Source of the DNA: CBDFNC01 sp965249895
GTDB lineage: Bacteria > Pseudomonadota > Gammaproteobacteria > Enterobacterales > CBDFNC01
Reading direction: 5' to 3'
DNA length: 64,000 nucleotides
Assembly (NCBI GenBank): GCA_965249895.1
Contig: CBDFNC010000001.1
Span: 372,001-436,000 of the forward strand
Shown here: positions 43,209 through 52,756 of the stretch, piece after piece
Layout of the letters: each line of letters opens with the position of its first letter
Numbering within the stretch: position 1 is the stretch's first letter
The notes under the pieces: generated by a model
Seen by the model: the letters and a program-made list of their open reading frames with translations, nothing else
Told to the model about the DNA's origin: nothing
The model's database searches: none
Program-made: the position numbers and the translations under genes

Positions 43209-44455
43209 GGTAGCAGCTCCGCAATAGACTTATCCAGTGCACCGCGATTGGCTTCTACTACCGAGCGGCCTGACTCTCCGGCTTGTCTCATCTGGTGTTT
43301 ATCCTGCAGTAAGGTGATGGCTTTACTGGTTAATTGGGCTTCATCATCCACCACCTGGGTATGCCCCTGTCGCTGTAACTGATTGGTGATTTCCTTGAAA
43401 TTGAAGAAATTAGGGCCAATTATGCAAGGTTTACCCAGTGCTGCTGGCTCAAGTACATTATGCCCGCCTATGGGGACCAGGCTGCCACCCATAAAGACCA
43501 AGTCACACATGGCAATATAGGTCATCATTTCACCCATTGAATCCCCTAAGTAAACCTGGGTTTTGTTGCTGACGCTCTGATCATGAGAACGGCGTGCCAG
43601 GGTAAATTGCCCCTGCCGGACCAATTCGGCAACCTGGTTAAAACGTTCAGGGTGTCTGGGCACTAAGATAAGCAAAGCTTCGGGGATCTGCCGGGTGATC
43701 TCTTTAAAGGCTGCTAATAGTTTCTCTTCTTCACCACTATGGGTGCTAGCCGCCAGCAAAACCGGCCTGTCATTTAACTGTTTTTTTAGTTTATAACCCT
43801 GCTCTGCCTGAGTCTGATCCAGGCTAATGTCAAATTTAATACTGCCAGTCACGACCAGCTTATCTTTGCTAACTCCCAATCCAAGAAACCGTTCACTGTC
43901 GTCTTGGTGCTGAGCCAGAACCTTATCCAGATGAGAAACCAACCATTTGCTGGTCTGTTGAAACTTGGCATATCTGGTTGCGGAGCGACTCGATAAGCGA
44001 GCGTTAGATAAGACAATAGGTATCCCTTGCCGATGGGTTTGAGCTAATAAGTTTGGCCATAACTCAGTTTCCATGATCATAAGTAGCTGGGGGTTAGTTC
44101 TGTGTAAGAAGTTGTTGACCGTCCAGGGGGTGTCTAGGGGAATAAACCTGTGTTCTACCGAGTTTCCTAGCGCTTTGCTAACTTGAACCGCGCCGGTATT
44201 GGATAGGGTAGTTACTAGCATATTGATATGTGGAGCTTGCTCCTGAAGCTTCTTGATCAGAGGTGCAGCTGCTATGACCTCTCCCAACGAAACCGCATGG
44301 ACCCATAAGCAGGGTTGATTATTTCGTCGCCCCAGTCCCAGATATTGGTACCAGCGTTGCCTGCTCAGCAGCGCATCCTTTTTTGCCATAGTCAGCCAGA
44401 GTAAAACAAATGGCGATATAGTCGCTTGCAACAGGTTGTAAATGAGCCTAAGCAT
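43187..44455 (-). CDS. waaA: Kdo transferase WaaA
   Basis: A 422-aa inner-membrane GT-B (GT30) enzyme that transfers Kdo from CMP-Kdo to lipid A precursor. An N-terminal membrane anchor covers residues 1-20. Conserved blocks are LWVHAVSLGEVIAAAPLI near 50, MIMETELWPNLL near 127, ASTHSGEEEKLL near 236 and GGSLVPIGGHNVLEPAALGK near 312. It overlaps the upstream GT9 gene by 8 bases, indicating coupling. With kdkA present it is probably monofunctional, adding one Kdo. Confidence 0.94.
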   Translation of the reverse strand: MLRLIYNLLQATISPFVLLWLTMAKKDALLSRQRWYQYLGLGRRNNQPCLWVHAVSLGEVIAAAPLIKKLQEQAPHINMLVTTLSNTGAVQVSKALGNSVEHRFIPLDTPWTVNNFLHRTNPQLLMIMETELWPNLLAQTHRQGIPIVLSNARLSSRSATRYAKFQQTSKWLVSHLDKVLAQHQDDSERFLGLGVSKDKLVVTGSIKFDISLDQTQAEQGYKLKKQLNDRPVLLAASTHSGEEEKLLAAFKEITRQIPEALLILVPRHPERFNQVAELVRQGQFTLARRSHDQSVSNKTQVYLGDSMGEMMTYIAMCDLVFMGGSLVPIGGHNVLEPAALGKPCIIGPNFFNFKEITNQLQRQGHTQVVDDEAQLTSKAITLLQDKHQMRQAGESGRSVVEANRGALDKSIAELLPYLDKLS

Positions 44456-45581
44456 TTTCTTGTTCCAGCGAAGTCGATTCAGTACTGCCGGGCGGCATTA
44501 GTTCACGAATAGCGAAAATGAGCTTGTCGTCGTCAAACTCGCCCAAATTTATCTCCTCACCTTTTTCCCCGGGTCGGCGACATCTAATAACTACCGAGCT
44601 TGGATTATTAGGCAGCCATTGGCTTGGGATCTCACTATCATCACTGTAAAGCCCTATTGTCGGTATTTTCAAACCTGTGCCGATATGAACCGTGGCGGTA
44701 TCTACAGAGCAAAGCAGTTGTGAGTGGGCAATTAACTCGATACTGTCATACAGACTTTTTGCTGCATTGAAGTAAGTTATATGCGGATTATTTAGTTGCC
44801 GACAAATTGTATCTACTTCTGACTTTTTGTCTGGTGGGTAAAGTAGGTAAATTGTGGCTTCAGGCATCTCGGTGGATATCAGTACTGAAACTTCTTTTAT
44901 CCTTTGTGGCGTTAGCTTTCTATGGCTGGCGCTGCCATAGGGGTTAAGTGTCACTATTGTTCTGTCTTTCAGCTCTGCAGTCAGTTTCTCAACTCTAGCC
45001 TTAGCCTCCGGCTCTCGTTTGACAATGTAGTCTGTGCAGGGGGTTTCGATATTGAATGACTTTAACACCCAAGCGAAACGTGTTGAGAAGTGCTTATTTA
45101 ACTCTTGCTCTGGAAGCACCAGGTTAAAGCGACCAAGGCTTGGGTCAGCGCCTATGTTGACGTTACAAGCTAGGTGTTTGAGCAGGTACATATCCCTTGG
45201 GCGTATGTATTCTGCTAGCATCACACTCGCATCGAAGCCATCAGCAAAAATTTGTTGTGCGAGCTTTTTTATCTGGCTATAGCTAGGTCGCTTTTTAACA
45301 CTGTATAGCTTGTCGATATAGGGAGAGTCTGAAAAGTAATACTCCAATCCCTCGCCAACAATAAGGGCGAGTTTAATCTCTGGATAGGCTTGCTTCAACT
45401 CCCTAAACACAAATGAAGAGATGATGGAGTCACCTAATTTTGCATCCCAGCGTACAAATACGATGTTTCTGGGGGCCAGCGGCGTACTTATTCTGTCCAG
45501 CTTTTCATCTAAAAACAGGCGTCCGAAGTAGTCTCTGACATCATCCCTTAGATCTCTGAGTTTATGTCGATTAAAGTTCAT
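44448..45581 (-). CDS. GT9 heptosyltransferase-type glycosyltransferase C
   Basis: A 377-aa GT9 member with an N-terminal extension of about 40 residues before NIVFVRWDAKLGDSIISSFV. The substrate side includes TLNPYGSASHRKLTP near 212 and LCSVDTATVHIGTGLKIPTI near 290. The C-terminus is acidic (KGEEINLGEFDDD). The sugar is uncertain; some such proteins act late in the core. It is co-translated with waaA through an 8-base overlap and lies 76 bases downstream of waaF. Confidence 0.83.
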   Translation of the reverse strand: MNFNRHKLRDLRDDVRDYFGRLFLDEKLDRISTPLAPRNIVFVRWDAKLGDSIISSFVFRELKQAYPEIKLALIVGEGLEYYFSDSPYIDKLYSVKKRPSYSQIKKLAQQIFADGFDASVMLAEYIRPRDMYLLKHLACNVNIGADPSLGRFNLVLPEQELNKHFSTRFAWVLKSFNIETPCTDYIVKREPEAKARVEKLTAELKDRTIVTLNPYGSASHRKLTPQRIKEVSVLISTEMPEATIYLLYPPDKKSEVDTICRQLNNPHITYFNAAKSLYDSIELIAHSQLLCSVDTATVHIGTGLKIPTIGLYSDDSEIPSQWLPNNPSSVVIRCRRPGEKGEEINLGEFDDDKLIFAIRELMPPGSTESTSLEQENA

Positions 45582-45657
45582 AAGGGAGCTGCCTCGCTAA
45601 TTGAGATTGAGTTTCTGTGATAGATAAGTGGGGGCGCTTGCATCAAATCAGGCTTAG

Positions 45658-46686
45658 TTACTCTCTGTCCAGTGTTTGGATGGCAGAAATAACAGAAGCT
45701 GGCAAGAGTTCCGTCAGGCACTTGATATGGCCAAACTTACAGGTTTTTTTAAAACAGGGGCGACATTCGATATCCGTATGTAGTACTTCCACTTGCTGTC
45801 CCAAAGGAGGCGTGTATTTTGGCGAGCTGGAGCCATACACTGCCACCAACGGCCGCCCGACCGCTGCCGCCACGTGCATCAAGCCCGAATCATTACTTAC
45901 CACTACACGAGGTAAAGAGAGCAGATCGATAGCTTCCGATACGGAGGTGAGGCCCGCCAGGTTTACGCAATATGGCTGGGCTTCTACAGGCAACTGCTGC
46001 CTGATCAGCTCACCGACGGCCTTGTCTTTCTCACCGCCAAAAATCCAAACCTGCCAGCCCTGCTTGATTTGTTCGCTGGCGACCTCGGCATAGTGGCTGT
46101 CGGGCCAGCGTTTAGCTGGGCCAAATTCGGCGCCAGGGCATAATCCGAGGATTTTCCTGTCTCGATTTAAGTCCAGCCTTTGTACGGCTTTGGCCCTCAC
46201 AGCCTGGTCGATTTTCAACTCTGGCCAGGGAATATCCGGCAGTGCCGAGTTGTCTGTCATACTGGCTTTGTCATAAGCCAGGGCCGCGTATCGCTCGATC
46301 ATCAGTGGGAAATCTTGTTTGTTGCTACGCAGATCGTTTAGCAGCAAATAGCGACTTTCCCCCTTCCAACCGGTGCGGCGTTTGATACCGGCAAAGACAG
46401 GAATTAAGGTAGATTTCAGTGAGTTTGGCTGCACTATGGCCCAGTCGTAGATACCGGCCAGCTCCTTGCCTAATGCGCGACGCTTGAGTAGCTCAAATTC
46501 CCCGTGACCCAGGGGCATTGGAATGGCTCGATTGACTTCCGGCATACGCTCCAACAGCGCCAGACACCAGTTTGGCGCCATCACATCCAGCTGACTGTCA
46601 GGGTATTCGCGTTTCAGTGTCTTATACAGACACTGAGACATCACCATATCACCGATCCAGGAAGGGCCGATCACCAATATGTTCAT
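45658..46686 (-). CDS. waaF: ADP-heptose:LPS heptosyltransferase II
   Basis: A 342-aa enzyme that adds the second inner-core heptose. The N-terminus MNILVIGPSWIGDMVMSQCL is diagnostic for WaaF. LCPGAEFGPAKRWP near 181 and VVSNDSGLMHVAAAVGRPLV near 255 are conserved, as are the C-terminal cysteines (IECRPCFKKTCKFGH), which are typical of WaaF. It begins directly after the hldD stop, making an hldD-waaF unit. Confidence 0.95.
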   Translation of the reverse strand: MNILVIGPSWIGDMVMSQCLYKTLKREYPDSQLDVMAPNWCLALLERMPEVNRAIPMPLGHGEFELLKRRALGKELAGIYDWAIVQPNSLKSTLIPVFAGIKRRTGWKGESRYLLLNDLRSNKQDFPLMIERYAALAYDKASMTDNSALPDIPWPELKIDQAVRAKAVQRLDLNRDRKILGLCPGAEFGPAKRWPDSHYAEVASEQIKQGWQVWIFGGEKDKAVGELIRQQLPVEAQPYCVNLAGLTSVSEAIDLLSLPRVVVSNDSGLMHVAAAVGRPLVAVYGSSSPKYTPPLGQQVEVLHTDIECRPCFKKTCKFGHIKCLTELLPASVISAIQTLDRE

Positions 46687-47628
46687 TTATTTGTTTAACC
46701 AGGCCATATATTCGGCCACACCCACGGCCACAGTCTTAAAGCTATCCTGATAACCGGCAGCCCTTAACTTGGTTAAATCGGCCTGGGTAAAGCTCTGATA
46801 GCGACCTTTGAGGTGGTCAGGGAAAGGAATAAATTCTATTTCCCCTTTCTTGTGGTAATCAATGGCGGCCTGAGCGACGGCGCTAAAAGGTTCTGCGTTA
46901 CCGGTTCCCAGGTTAAAGATGCCTGATTTATCCGGGTTGTCCAGGAACCACAGGTTGACCTTAGCCACATCACCCACATAAACAAAGTCACGCTTCTGGC
47001 CGCCATCTGGGTAACCGTCATAACCTTGAAACAGTTTCGGGTTTTCACCTGCCAGTAGTTGGTTATTCAGGTGAAAGGCCACACTGGCCATACTGTCCTT
47101 GTGTTGCTCCCTTGGGCCATAGACATTGAAATAGCGGAAGCCAACAATTTGTGAATCGGCTTCTGGCAAGATTTGGCGCACATATTGATCGAACTGGAAT
47201 TTGGAGTATCCGTAAACATTTAATGGTGCTTCAAATTCACGTTCTTCCTTAAAAGTATCACTACCGCCATAGGTGGCCGCAGAAGAAGCGTAAAGGAACT
47301 GGATGCCGTGATCCAGGCAGTAGTGCAGCAGATCTTTGGAATAGTCGTAGTTGTTTTCCATCATCATCTTGCCGTCCCACTCAGTAGTGGAGGAGCAAGC
47401 GCCCTGATGGAAAATAGCCTGTACAGGCCCCAGATCTTCTCCTGAAATAACCAGAGAGATGAAGTCGTCTTTGTCCATATAGTCGGCGATTTCCAGGTCC
47501 ACCAGGTTCTTGAACTTGGTGCCATCGGTTAAATCGTCCACTACCAGAATGTCGGTGTGACCTGCATCGTTTAATGCTTTTACTATATTACTGCCGATAA
47601 ATCCGGCGCCGCCAGTGACTATGATCAT
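46687..47628 (-). CDS. hldD: ADP-L-glycero-D-manno-heptose 6-epimerase
   Basis: A 313-aa short-chain dehydrogenase that epimerises ADP-D,D-heptose to the L,D form used by the heptosyltransferases. The NADP-binding MIIVTGGAGFIGSNIVKAL opens the protein. HQGACSSTTEWDGK lies near 73-86, the catalytic Tyr in YGYSKFQFDQYVR near 139, and FRYFNVYGPREQHK near 168. Length and order (hldD before waaF) are standard. Confidence 0.96.
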   Translation of the reverse strand: MIIVTGGAGFIGSNIVKALNDAGHTDILVVDDLTDGTKFKNLVDLEIADYMDKDDFISLVISGEDLGPVQAIFHQGACSSTTEWDGKMMMENNYDYSKDLLHYCLDHGIQFLYASSAATYGGSDTFKEEREFEAPLNVYGYSKFQFDQYVRQILPEADSQIVGFRYFNVYGPREQHKDSMASVAFHLNNQLLAGENPKLFQGYDGYPDGGQKRDFVYVGDVAKVNLWFLDNPDKSGIFNLGTGNAEPFSAVAQAAIDYHKKGEIEFIPFPDHLKGRYQSFTQADLTKLRAAGYQDSFKTVAVGVAEYMAWLNK

Positions 47629-47758
47629 CGAAATTTCTCGCGTTGTTAGTTTATATACGTGAGACGCGTCAATAACATCAGCATCTTCTCAATTTACGTA
47701 TCTTGGATAAATAGTGGTAGCATTTACCTTTTCAGCAATCTTTTCAATACGGTAGTAA

Positions 47759-48409
47759 ATGAAAACTAAAGACAGGATCATCCAGGCTGCGATAACTCTC
47801 TTCAATGAGCAAGGTGAGCGTACTGTCACCACCAATCATATCGCGGCACATTTGGAAATTAGCCCTGGAAACCTATATTACCACTTCAGAAATAAGGAAG
47901 ACATTATACACTCCGTCTTCGACACATATGTAGTGCATATTGAAACCAGCTTTTGTCCTGCTGCCGAACAGGAGATTGAGCTGCAAAAAATGATCAGCTA
48001 CCTGGACGCTGTGTTTTACGTTATGTGGCAATACCGCTTCCTCTACTCAAATCTGGTGGATATCTTATCGCGAGATCCTTTACTGCAGGAAAAATATCTG
48101 GTTGTGCAGCAGGGGTTATCCGAGCGTATGGTGACTATTCTGGGTGAGCTGGATGAGTTGGGTGTGGTGAACATACCCGGTGAAGACAGGGATGAATTGG
48201 TACAATCGATGAAGTTGGTGGTGACCTTCTGGATCAGTTATCAGATGACTCAGTCTGGTCAGAGAGAGATCACTAAACCCATTTTGTATAAAGGGGTGCT
48301 ACAGGTTCTGTCATTGATGAAACCCTATATTAGCGAAGATGGTCGGACCGACTTTCTGCAGCTAAGCCAGCATTACCGAGAGCTTGCGCTGGAAAATGTG
48401 GTAGTTTAA
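47759..48409 (+). CDS. TetR-family transcriptional regulator
   Basis: A 216-aa regulator. The TetR helix-turn-helix is at residues 5-50 (RIIQAAITLFNEQGERTVTT, SPGNLYYHFRNKEDI). The C-terminal ligand domain is unassigned. It lies 145 bases upstream of kbl-tdh on the same strand and divergent from hldD. A TetR gene in this position is shared with several marine relatives, as far as I recall. It may regulate itself or kbl-tdh, but no operator was recognised. Confidence 0.85.
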   Translation: MKTKDRIIQAAITLFNEQGERTVTTNHIAAHLEISPGNLYYHFRNKEDIIHSVFDTYVVHIETSFCPAAEQEIELQKMISYLDAVFYVMWQYRFLYSNLVDILSRDPLLQEKYLVVQQGLSERMVTILGELDELGVVNIPGEDRDELVQSMKLVVTFWISYQMTQSGQREITKPILYKGVLQVLSLMKPYISEDGRTDFLQLSQHYRELALENVVV

Positions 48410-48554
48410 TATTCTTTAACATAATAAGGTGTGGAGTGAAAGCACTAAATACCTGAGTTGTTGGAATATTGTGAAATATAAATCTGGAAAATTCGCCATC
48501 GGCTAGTAGAATATGTGGGGTAATCAACCTACCCCTACATTTGGAGACTTGCTG

Positions 48555-49745
48555 ATGTCAGCGGATTTTTATTCTCATATACAAAATGAAATTGCCACAG
48601 TAAAAGAACAAGGCCTGTATAAGGCTGAGCGTGTGATCACCTCGGCGCAGGCCGCGAGTATTCATGTTAATGAAACCGACGTGCTTAATTTTTGTGCTAA
48701 CAATTACCTGGGCCTGGCCAATCATCCTGAGCTGGTAGCAGCGGCAAAAGAAGGTCTGGACAGTCACGGCTTTGGTATGGCTTCGGTGCGTTTTATCTGC
48801 GGTACCCAGGATAACCACAAGTTACTCGAACAGAAGATCAGCAAGTTTCTAGGTACCCAGGACACCATCCTTTATTCCTCCTGCTTCGATGCCAATGCAG
48901 GTTTGTTTGAAACCCTACTGGGTCCGGAAGATGCCATTATCTCCGACGCCCTCAACCACGCCTCCATTATCGACGGTGTCCGTTTGTGTAAGGCGGCGCG
49001 TTATCGTTATGCCAACAATGATATGGCTGATCTGGAAGCTAAGCTAAAGCAAGCTGATGAGACCGGCGTTCGTTTTAAGCTGATCGCCACCGACGGGGTT
49101 TTCTCCATGGATGGGGTGATTGCCAACTTAAAAGGCGTTTGTGAGCTGGCGGATAAATACAATGCCCTGGTGATGGTAGATGATTCTCACGCCGTTGGTT
49201 TTGTAGGTGAAACTGGTGCTGGTACGCCGGAATATTGCGGTGTTTCTGACCGCGTTGATATTTATACGGGTACCCTGGGTAAAGCCTTGGGCGGTGCTTC
49301 AGGTGGTTATACATCGGGTAAAGCAGAAGTTATCGACTGGCTAAGACAGCGTTCCCGTCCTTATTTGTTCTCCAACTCGCTGGCGCCATCTATTGTTGCT
49401 GCGTCTATTCGCGCCATCGAAATGCTGGCGGAAGGTAAGGAATTAAGGGATCAGCTTTGGGCTAACGCGCAATATTTCAGAGCACAGATGAGCGAAGTGG
49501 GTTTCGAGTTGGGTGGTAAAGATCATGCCATCATTCCTGTGATGCTGGGTGATGCCAAGCTGGCTTCTAGCTTTGCCGACCGCTTGCTGGCGGAAGGTAT
49601 CTATGTGGTAGGTTTCTCATTTCCTGTGGTACCTAAAGGCCAGGCGCGGATCCGTACTCAGATCTCGGCTGCACATACCCGTGAGGATCTGGACAAAGCC
49701 ATCGATGCATTTACCCGTATTGGTAAAACACTGGGTGTTATCTAG
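48555..49745 (+). CDS. kbl: Glycine C-acetyltransferase (2-amino-3-ketobutyrate CoA ligase)
   Basis: A 396-aa PLP enzyme cleaving 2-amino-3-ketobutyrate with CoA to glycine and acetyl-CoA. FCANNYLGLANHPELV is near 50, DSHAVGFVGETGAGTPE near 210, and the PLP-Lys region YTGTLGKALGGASGGYTSG near 237. The ATG at 48555 has GGAG eight bases upstream and gives the family's N-terminus; an upstream in-frame start at 48513 is rejected. tdh follows after about 9 bases, forming the threonine degradation pair. Confidence 0.96.
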   Translation: MSADFYSHIQNEIATVKEQGLYKAERVITSAQAASIHVNETDVLNFCANNYLGLANHPELVAAAKEGLDSHGFGMASVRFICGTQDNHKLLEQKISKFLGTQDTILYSSCFDANAGLFETLLGPEDAIISDALNHASIIDGVRLCKAARYRYANNDMADLEAKLKQADETGVRFKLIATDGVFSMDGVIANLKGVCELADKYNALVMVDDSHAVGFVGETGAGTPEYCGVSDRVDIYTGTLGKALGGASGGYTSGKAEVIDWLRQRSRPYLFSNSLAPSIVAASIRAIEMLAEGKELRDQLWANAQYFRAQMSEVGFELGGKDHAIIPVMLGDAKLASSFADRLLAEGIYVVGFSFPVVPKGQARIRTQISAAHTREDLDKAIDAFTRIGKTLGVI

Positions 49746-49754
49746 GGAATAATG

Positions 49755-50780
49755 ATGAAATCGCTATCCAAATTAAAAGCTGAACCTGGGATCTGGATGA
49801 CGGATACCCCAGTGCCCGAGCCCGGTCACAATGACGTGATGATTAAAATCCGCAAAACTTCAATTTGCGGTACGGATATTCACATTTATAACTGGGACGA
49901 GTGGTCCCGCAAAACCATTCCCGTGCCTATGGTGGTTGGCCATGAATATGTGGGAGAAGTGGTTGCCATAGGTCAGGAAGTGCAGGGCTTTAAGGTCGGC
50001 GATCGGGTTTCCGGTGAAGGCCATATTACCTGTGGTTTTTGCCGTAACTGCCGGGCCGGACGTACTCACCTGTGCAGAAATACCACAGGTGTTGGTGTCA
50101 ACCGGGAGGGGGCCTTTGCCGAATACCTGGTGATCCCTGCATTTAACGCATTTAAGATCCCCGATGAGATCCCTGACGAACTGGCTGCCGTATTTGACCC
50201 GTTTGGTAATGCGGTGCACACCGCCTTGTCGTTTGACCTGGTGGGAGAAGACGTGCTGATCACGGGGGCTGGACCTATCGGGATTATGGCCGCAGCGATT
50301 TGTCGCCATGTGGGGGCGCGTCATGTGGTGATCACGGATATCAACGAATACCGCCTGGATCTGGCTGAAAAAATGGGAGTAACCCGGGCCGTTAATGTGG
50401 CGAAGGAAAGCCTGACCGATGTGATGAGCGAGCTGGACATGACTGAAGGTTTTGATGTAGGCCTGGAAATGTCCGGTGCGCCAAGTGCGTTTAACGATAT
50501 GCTGGCTAAGATGAACCATGGCGGAAAAATGGCCTTATTGGGTATTCCACCGGAAAACATGGGTATCGACTGGAACCAGGTGATATTTAAGGGCCTGGAA
50601 ATCAAAGGTATCTATGGCCGGGAGATGTTTGAAACCTGGTATAAAATGGCCAGCCTGATCCAATCCGGATTAGATATTTCGCCGATTATTACCCACGAGT
50701 ATCCCATCGATGAATTTCAGCAGGGGTTCGATATCATGCGCTCCGGTCAGTCCGGTAAAGTGATACTTTCCTGGGATTGA
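49755..50780 (+). CDS. tdh: L-threonine 3-dehydrogenase
   Basis: A 341-aa zinc-dependent NAD dehydrogenase that oxidises threonine to 2-amino-3-ketobutyrate, the substrate of Kbl. The catalytic zinc region SICGTDIHIYNWDEW is near 36-50 and GHEYVGEVV near 64. The structural zinc cysteines are in CGFCRNCRAGRTHLC near 96-110, and the Rossmann motif GAGPIGIMAA near 170. The second of two adjacent ATGs is preferred by spacing from GGGA and by alignment with E. coli Tdh. Confidence 0.96.
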   Translation: MKSLSKLKAEPGIWMTDTPVPEPGHNDVMIKIRKTSICGTDIHIYNWDEWSRKTIPVPMVVGHEYVGEVVAIGQEVQGFKVGDRVSGEGHITCGFCRNCRAGRTHLCRNTTGVGVNREGAFAEYLVIPAFNAFKIPDEIPDELAAVFDPFGNAVHTALSFDLVGEDVLITGAGPIGIMAAAICRHVGARHVVITDINEYRLDLAEKMGVTRAVNVAKESLTDVMSELDMTEGFDVGLEMSGAPSAFNDMLAKMNHGGKMALLGIPPENMGIDWNQVIFKGLEIKGIYGREMFETWYKMASLIQSGLDISPIITHEYPIDEFQQGFDIMRSGQSGKVILSWD

Positions 50781-50788
50781 TCAAGCTA

Positions 50789-50811
50789 AGCCGCCCAGCC
50801 AGGCGGCTATT
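50789..50811 (+). terminator. Probable terminator of kbl-tdh
   Basis: A stem AGCCGCC / GGCGGCT with a 6-base loop lies 9 bases after tdh. The T tract is short and interrupted, so termination may be partial. Confidence 0.6.
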
Positions 50812-50890
50812 TCCCTTCATCGCATTGGCCGGTTAGCATAACGAGAGAATATGTTAGACTGCCCGCCTGCCGGATTTTTACGGGGAAACC

Positions 50891-51613
50891 ATGACCAGAC
50901 CCATTCCCATCTTAATGTATCACCAGATCAGAAAAGCCAATAAAGGTGAACACCTGAGTGGCCTTTGTGTTTCTCCTGCAGCTTTTCGTCTGCAAATGTG
51001 GCTGCTGAAATTGTTGGGCTACCGCGGTTTATCCATGCGTGAGCTGGCTCCCTATCTTGCCGGTGAAAAACAAGGCAAGGTAGTGGGGATTACCTTCGAT
51101 GATGGTTATCAGAATAACCTTGAATTTGCGGCTCCCTTGTTAAACCGTTTGGGGTTTAGCTCTACCTGTTATCTGGTGTCAGGTATGTTCGGGCAAACCA
51201 ATCGATGGGATGAAGAGCAGGGAGTAAAGCAGGTTCCCTTAATGACCCAACAGGAAGTGCGATCCTGGTTGGCTGCGGGGCAGGATATAGGCTGCCATAC
51301 CCGTAATCATGCCAAGTTAACCGAAACTGAGCCAGTCGAGCTCGATAATGAAATAAGCAGGAGCAAAGCGGAGTTAGAGCAGGTGTTTGAAAGAGAGGTT
51401 GCCGATTTCTGCTATCCCTATGGAGCTTATAACCAGCAGCTGGCCGACAAGGTAGAAGCCGCTGGTTTTCACTCGGCCACCACTACGGCCCGCTCCCGGG
51501 CGCGGGTTGCGGACAATAGCTATGAGCTTCCCAGGGTTCCCATTTATAAACGCACGCCGCCACACCTTTTTCTGATGAAAGTCCTGGGCTCCTATGAAGA
51601 CAAAAAACGATAA
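50891..51613 (+). CDS. Polysaccharide deacetylase (CE4)
   Basis: A 240-aa NodB-homology deacetylase. PIPILMYHQIRK opens the protein; GITFDDGYQNNL near 66-77 gives the catalytic Asp pair, GCHTRNHAKLT near 137-147 the metal-binding His-x3-His, and FCYPYGAYN near 176. No signal peptide is present, so it acts in the cytosol or is exported by an unknown route. Its stop overlaps the start of the next glycosyltransferase gene by 20 bases. A related domain occurs fused to a glycosyltransferase at 53029. Confidence 0.88.
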   Translation: MTRPIPILMYHQIRKANKGEHLSGLCVSPAAFRLQMWLLKLLGYRGLSMRELAPYLAGEKQGKVVGITFDDGYQNNLEFAAPLLNRLGFSSTCYLVSGMFGQTNRWDEEQGVKQVPLMTQQEVRSWLAAGQDIGCHTRNHAKLTETEPVELDNEISRSKAELEQVFEREVADFCYPYGAYNQQLADKVEAAGFHSATTTARSRARVADNSYELPRVPIYKRTPPHLFLMKVLGSYEDKKR

Positions 51614-52727
51614 GAAGAAACTGGCGGTATTGTGCCGCCACTTCAGCACAGATGCAGGAGGAGGAGAGCGTTATTGTGTGGAGTTAACCAGTCGATTGGT
51701 AGATGATTATGACGTGCATGTTTTCAGTCAGCGCTTCGACGCCGGTATCGGCGGGATAACCTTTCACCAAATCTCTGCGCCGATACAAAAACCGCGCTGG
51801 TTAAATTTGCTCTGGTTTAACTACCAAAGTTACAGTTTATGCCGGGGGTTTGACCTGATCCACAGTCATGAGATGGTGCCATTTGCTCATATCGTGACTC
51901 AGCATGTGCGCTGTTCAACCCCGGATTTCAGCCAGTTCCCCCTGGGCAAGCGCATTCGTAAACGTCTGCAGTTTCTCACCAGCTTAAGAAAGCAGGCTTA
52001 CCGTTTGCTGGAAAAAGGCCAGCTTAAACCCGGCAAAGGCAAACGAGTGGTATTGGTTTCCGAAATGTTGCGACCACATATACAGCGCATTTATGGTTTC
52101 GATGTCAGGCAGTATCGGGTGATCCCTCCGGGGATCGATCTACCTGCGCCTGGTTCGCAGCTACAGGCCAGAAAGCAGCTTGCCGTCCCCGAAGATAAAA
52201 CTCTGCTGCTTTTGGTGAGCAATGACTTTATTGCCAAGGGCCTGCAGCAGTTGGTCGAGCTGTTGACGCGACTGCCTGAGCAGGTCGAGCTATTAGTGGC
52301 GGGCAATGACGACCCTTTACCATTTATTGAGCAGGCCCAAAAAATGGGAGTAGAGCACAGGCTGACCATACTGGGTAGCCAAAAGCAGATGTTACCCGTG
52401 TACCAGGCCGCAGATATTCTGGTTCACCCCACCCGCTTTGACACTTATTCCATGGTGGCCCTGGAGGCCATGGCTTGCGGTAAACCCGTGGTGATTAGTT
52501 CGGCTGAATACTGTGGTGTCAGCGCTGAAATTACGGATCAGGCGTTACTTCTGAACGATCCCGCCAGCGTGGATGAATTAGCTGAGAAAGTAGGGAGTGT
52601 ATTAGCAGATAATCAATTGCGGCAGCGTTTGAGTGACAAGGGGTTATTATTCGCCCAAGCCCATAGCTGGAATGAAATTACCAGGCGCTATCAACAAACT
52701 TATGCGGACGTCTTAGCTGAACGCTAG
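51594..52727 (+). CDS. GT4 glycosyltransferase
   Basis: A 377-aa GT-B enzyme of the WaaG-like GT4 group. The glycine-rich acceptor loop DAGGGERYCVELTSRL lies at 18-33, IHSHEMVPFAH near 90, VIPPGIDLP near 175 and the donor-site segment HPTRFDTYSMVALEAMACGK near 278-297 with the E-x7-E pattern. The start overlaps the deacetylase gene by 20 bases, so the two are coupled and probably act on the same glycan. Confidence 0.9.
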   Translation: MKTKNDKKKLAVLCRHFSTDAGGGERYCVELTSRLVDDYDVHVFSQRFDAGIGGITFHQISAPIQKPRWLNLLWFNYQSYSLCRGFDLIHSHEMVPFAHIVTQHVRCSTPDFSQFPLGKRIRKRLQFLTSLRKQAYRLLEKGQLKPGKGKRVVLVSEMLRPHIQRIYGFDVRQYRVIPPGIDLPAPGSQLQARKQLAVPEDKTLLLLVSNDFIAKGLQQLVELLTRLPEQVELLVAGNDDPLPFIEQAQKMGVEHRLTILGSQKQMLPVYQAADILVHPTRFDTYSMVALEAMACGKPVVISSAEYCGVSAEITDQALLLNDPASVDELAEKVGSVLADNQLRQRLSDKGLLFAQAHSWNEITRRYQQTYADVLAER

Positions 52728-52730
52728 TTG

Positions 52731-52754
52731 GTGCGCTGAGCCAGCTCAGCGCAC
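52731..52754 (+). terminator. Perfect 11-bp inverted repeat after the GT4 gene
   Basis: GTGCGCTGAGC / GCTCAGCGCAC with a 2-base loop follows the stop by 3 bases. There is no T tract, so it may be a transcript-end stabiliser or a weak terminator in either direction. Confidence 0.5.
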
Positions 52755-52756
52755 AC

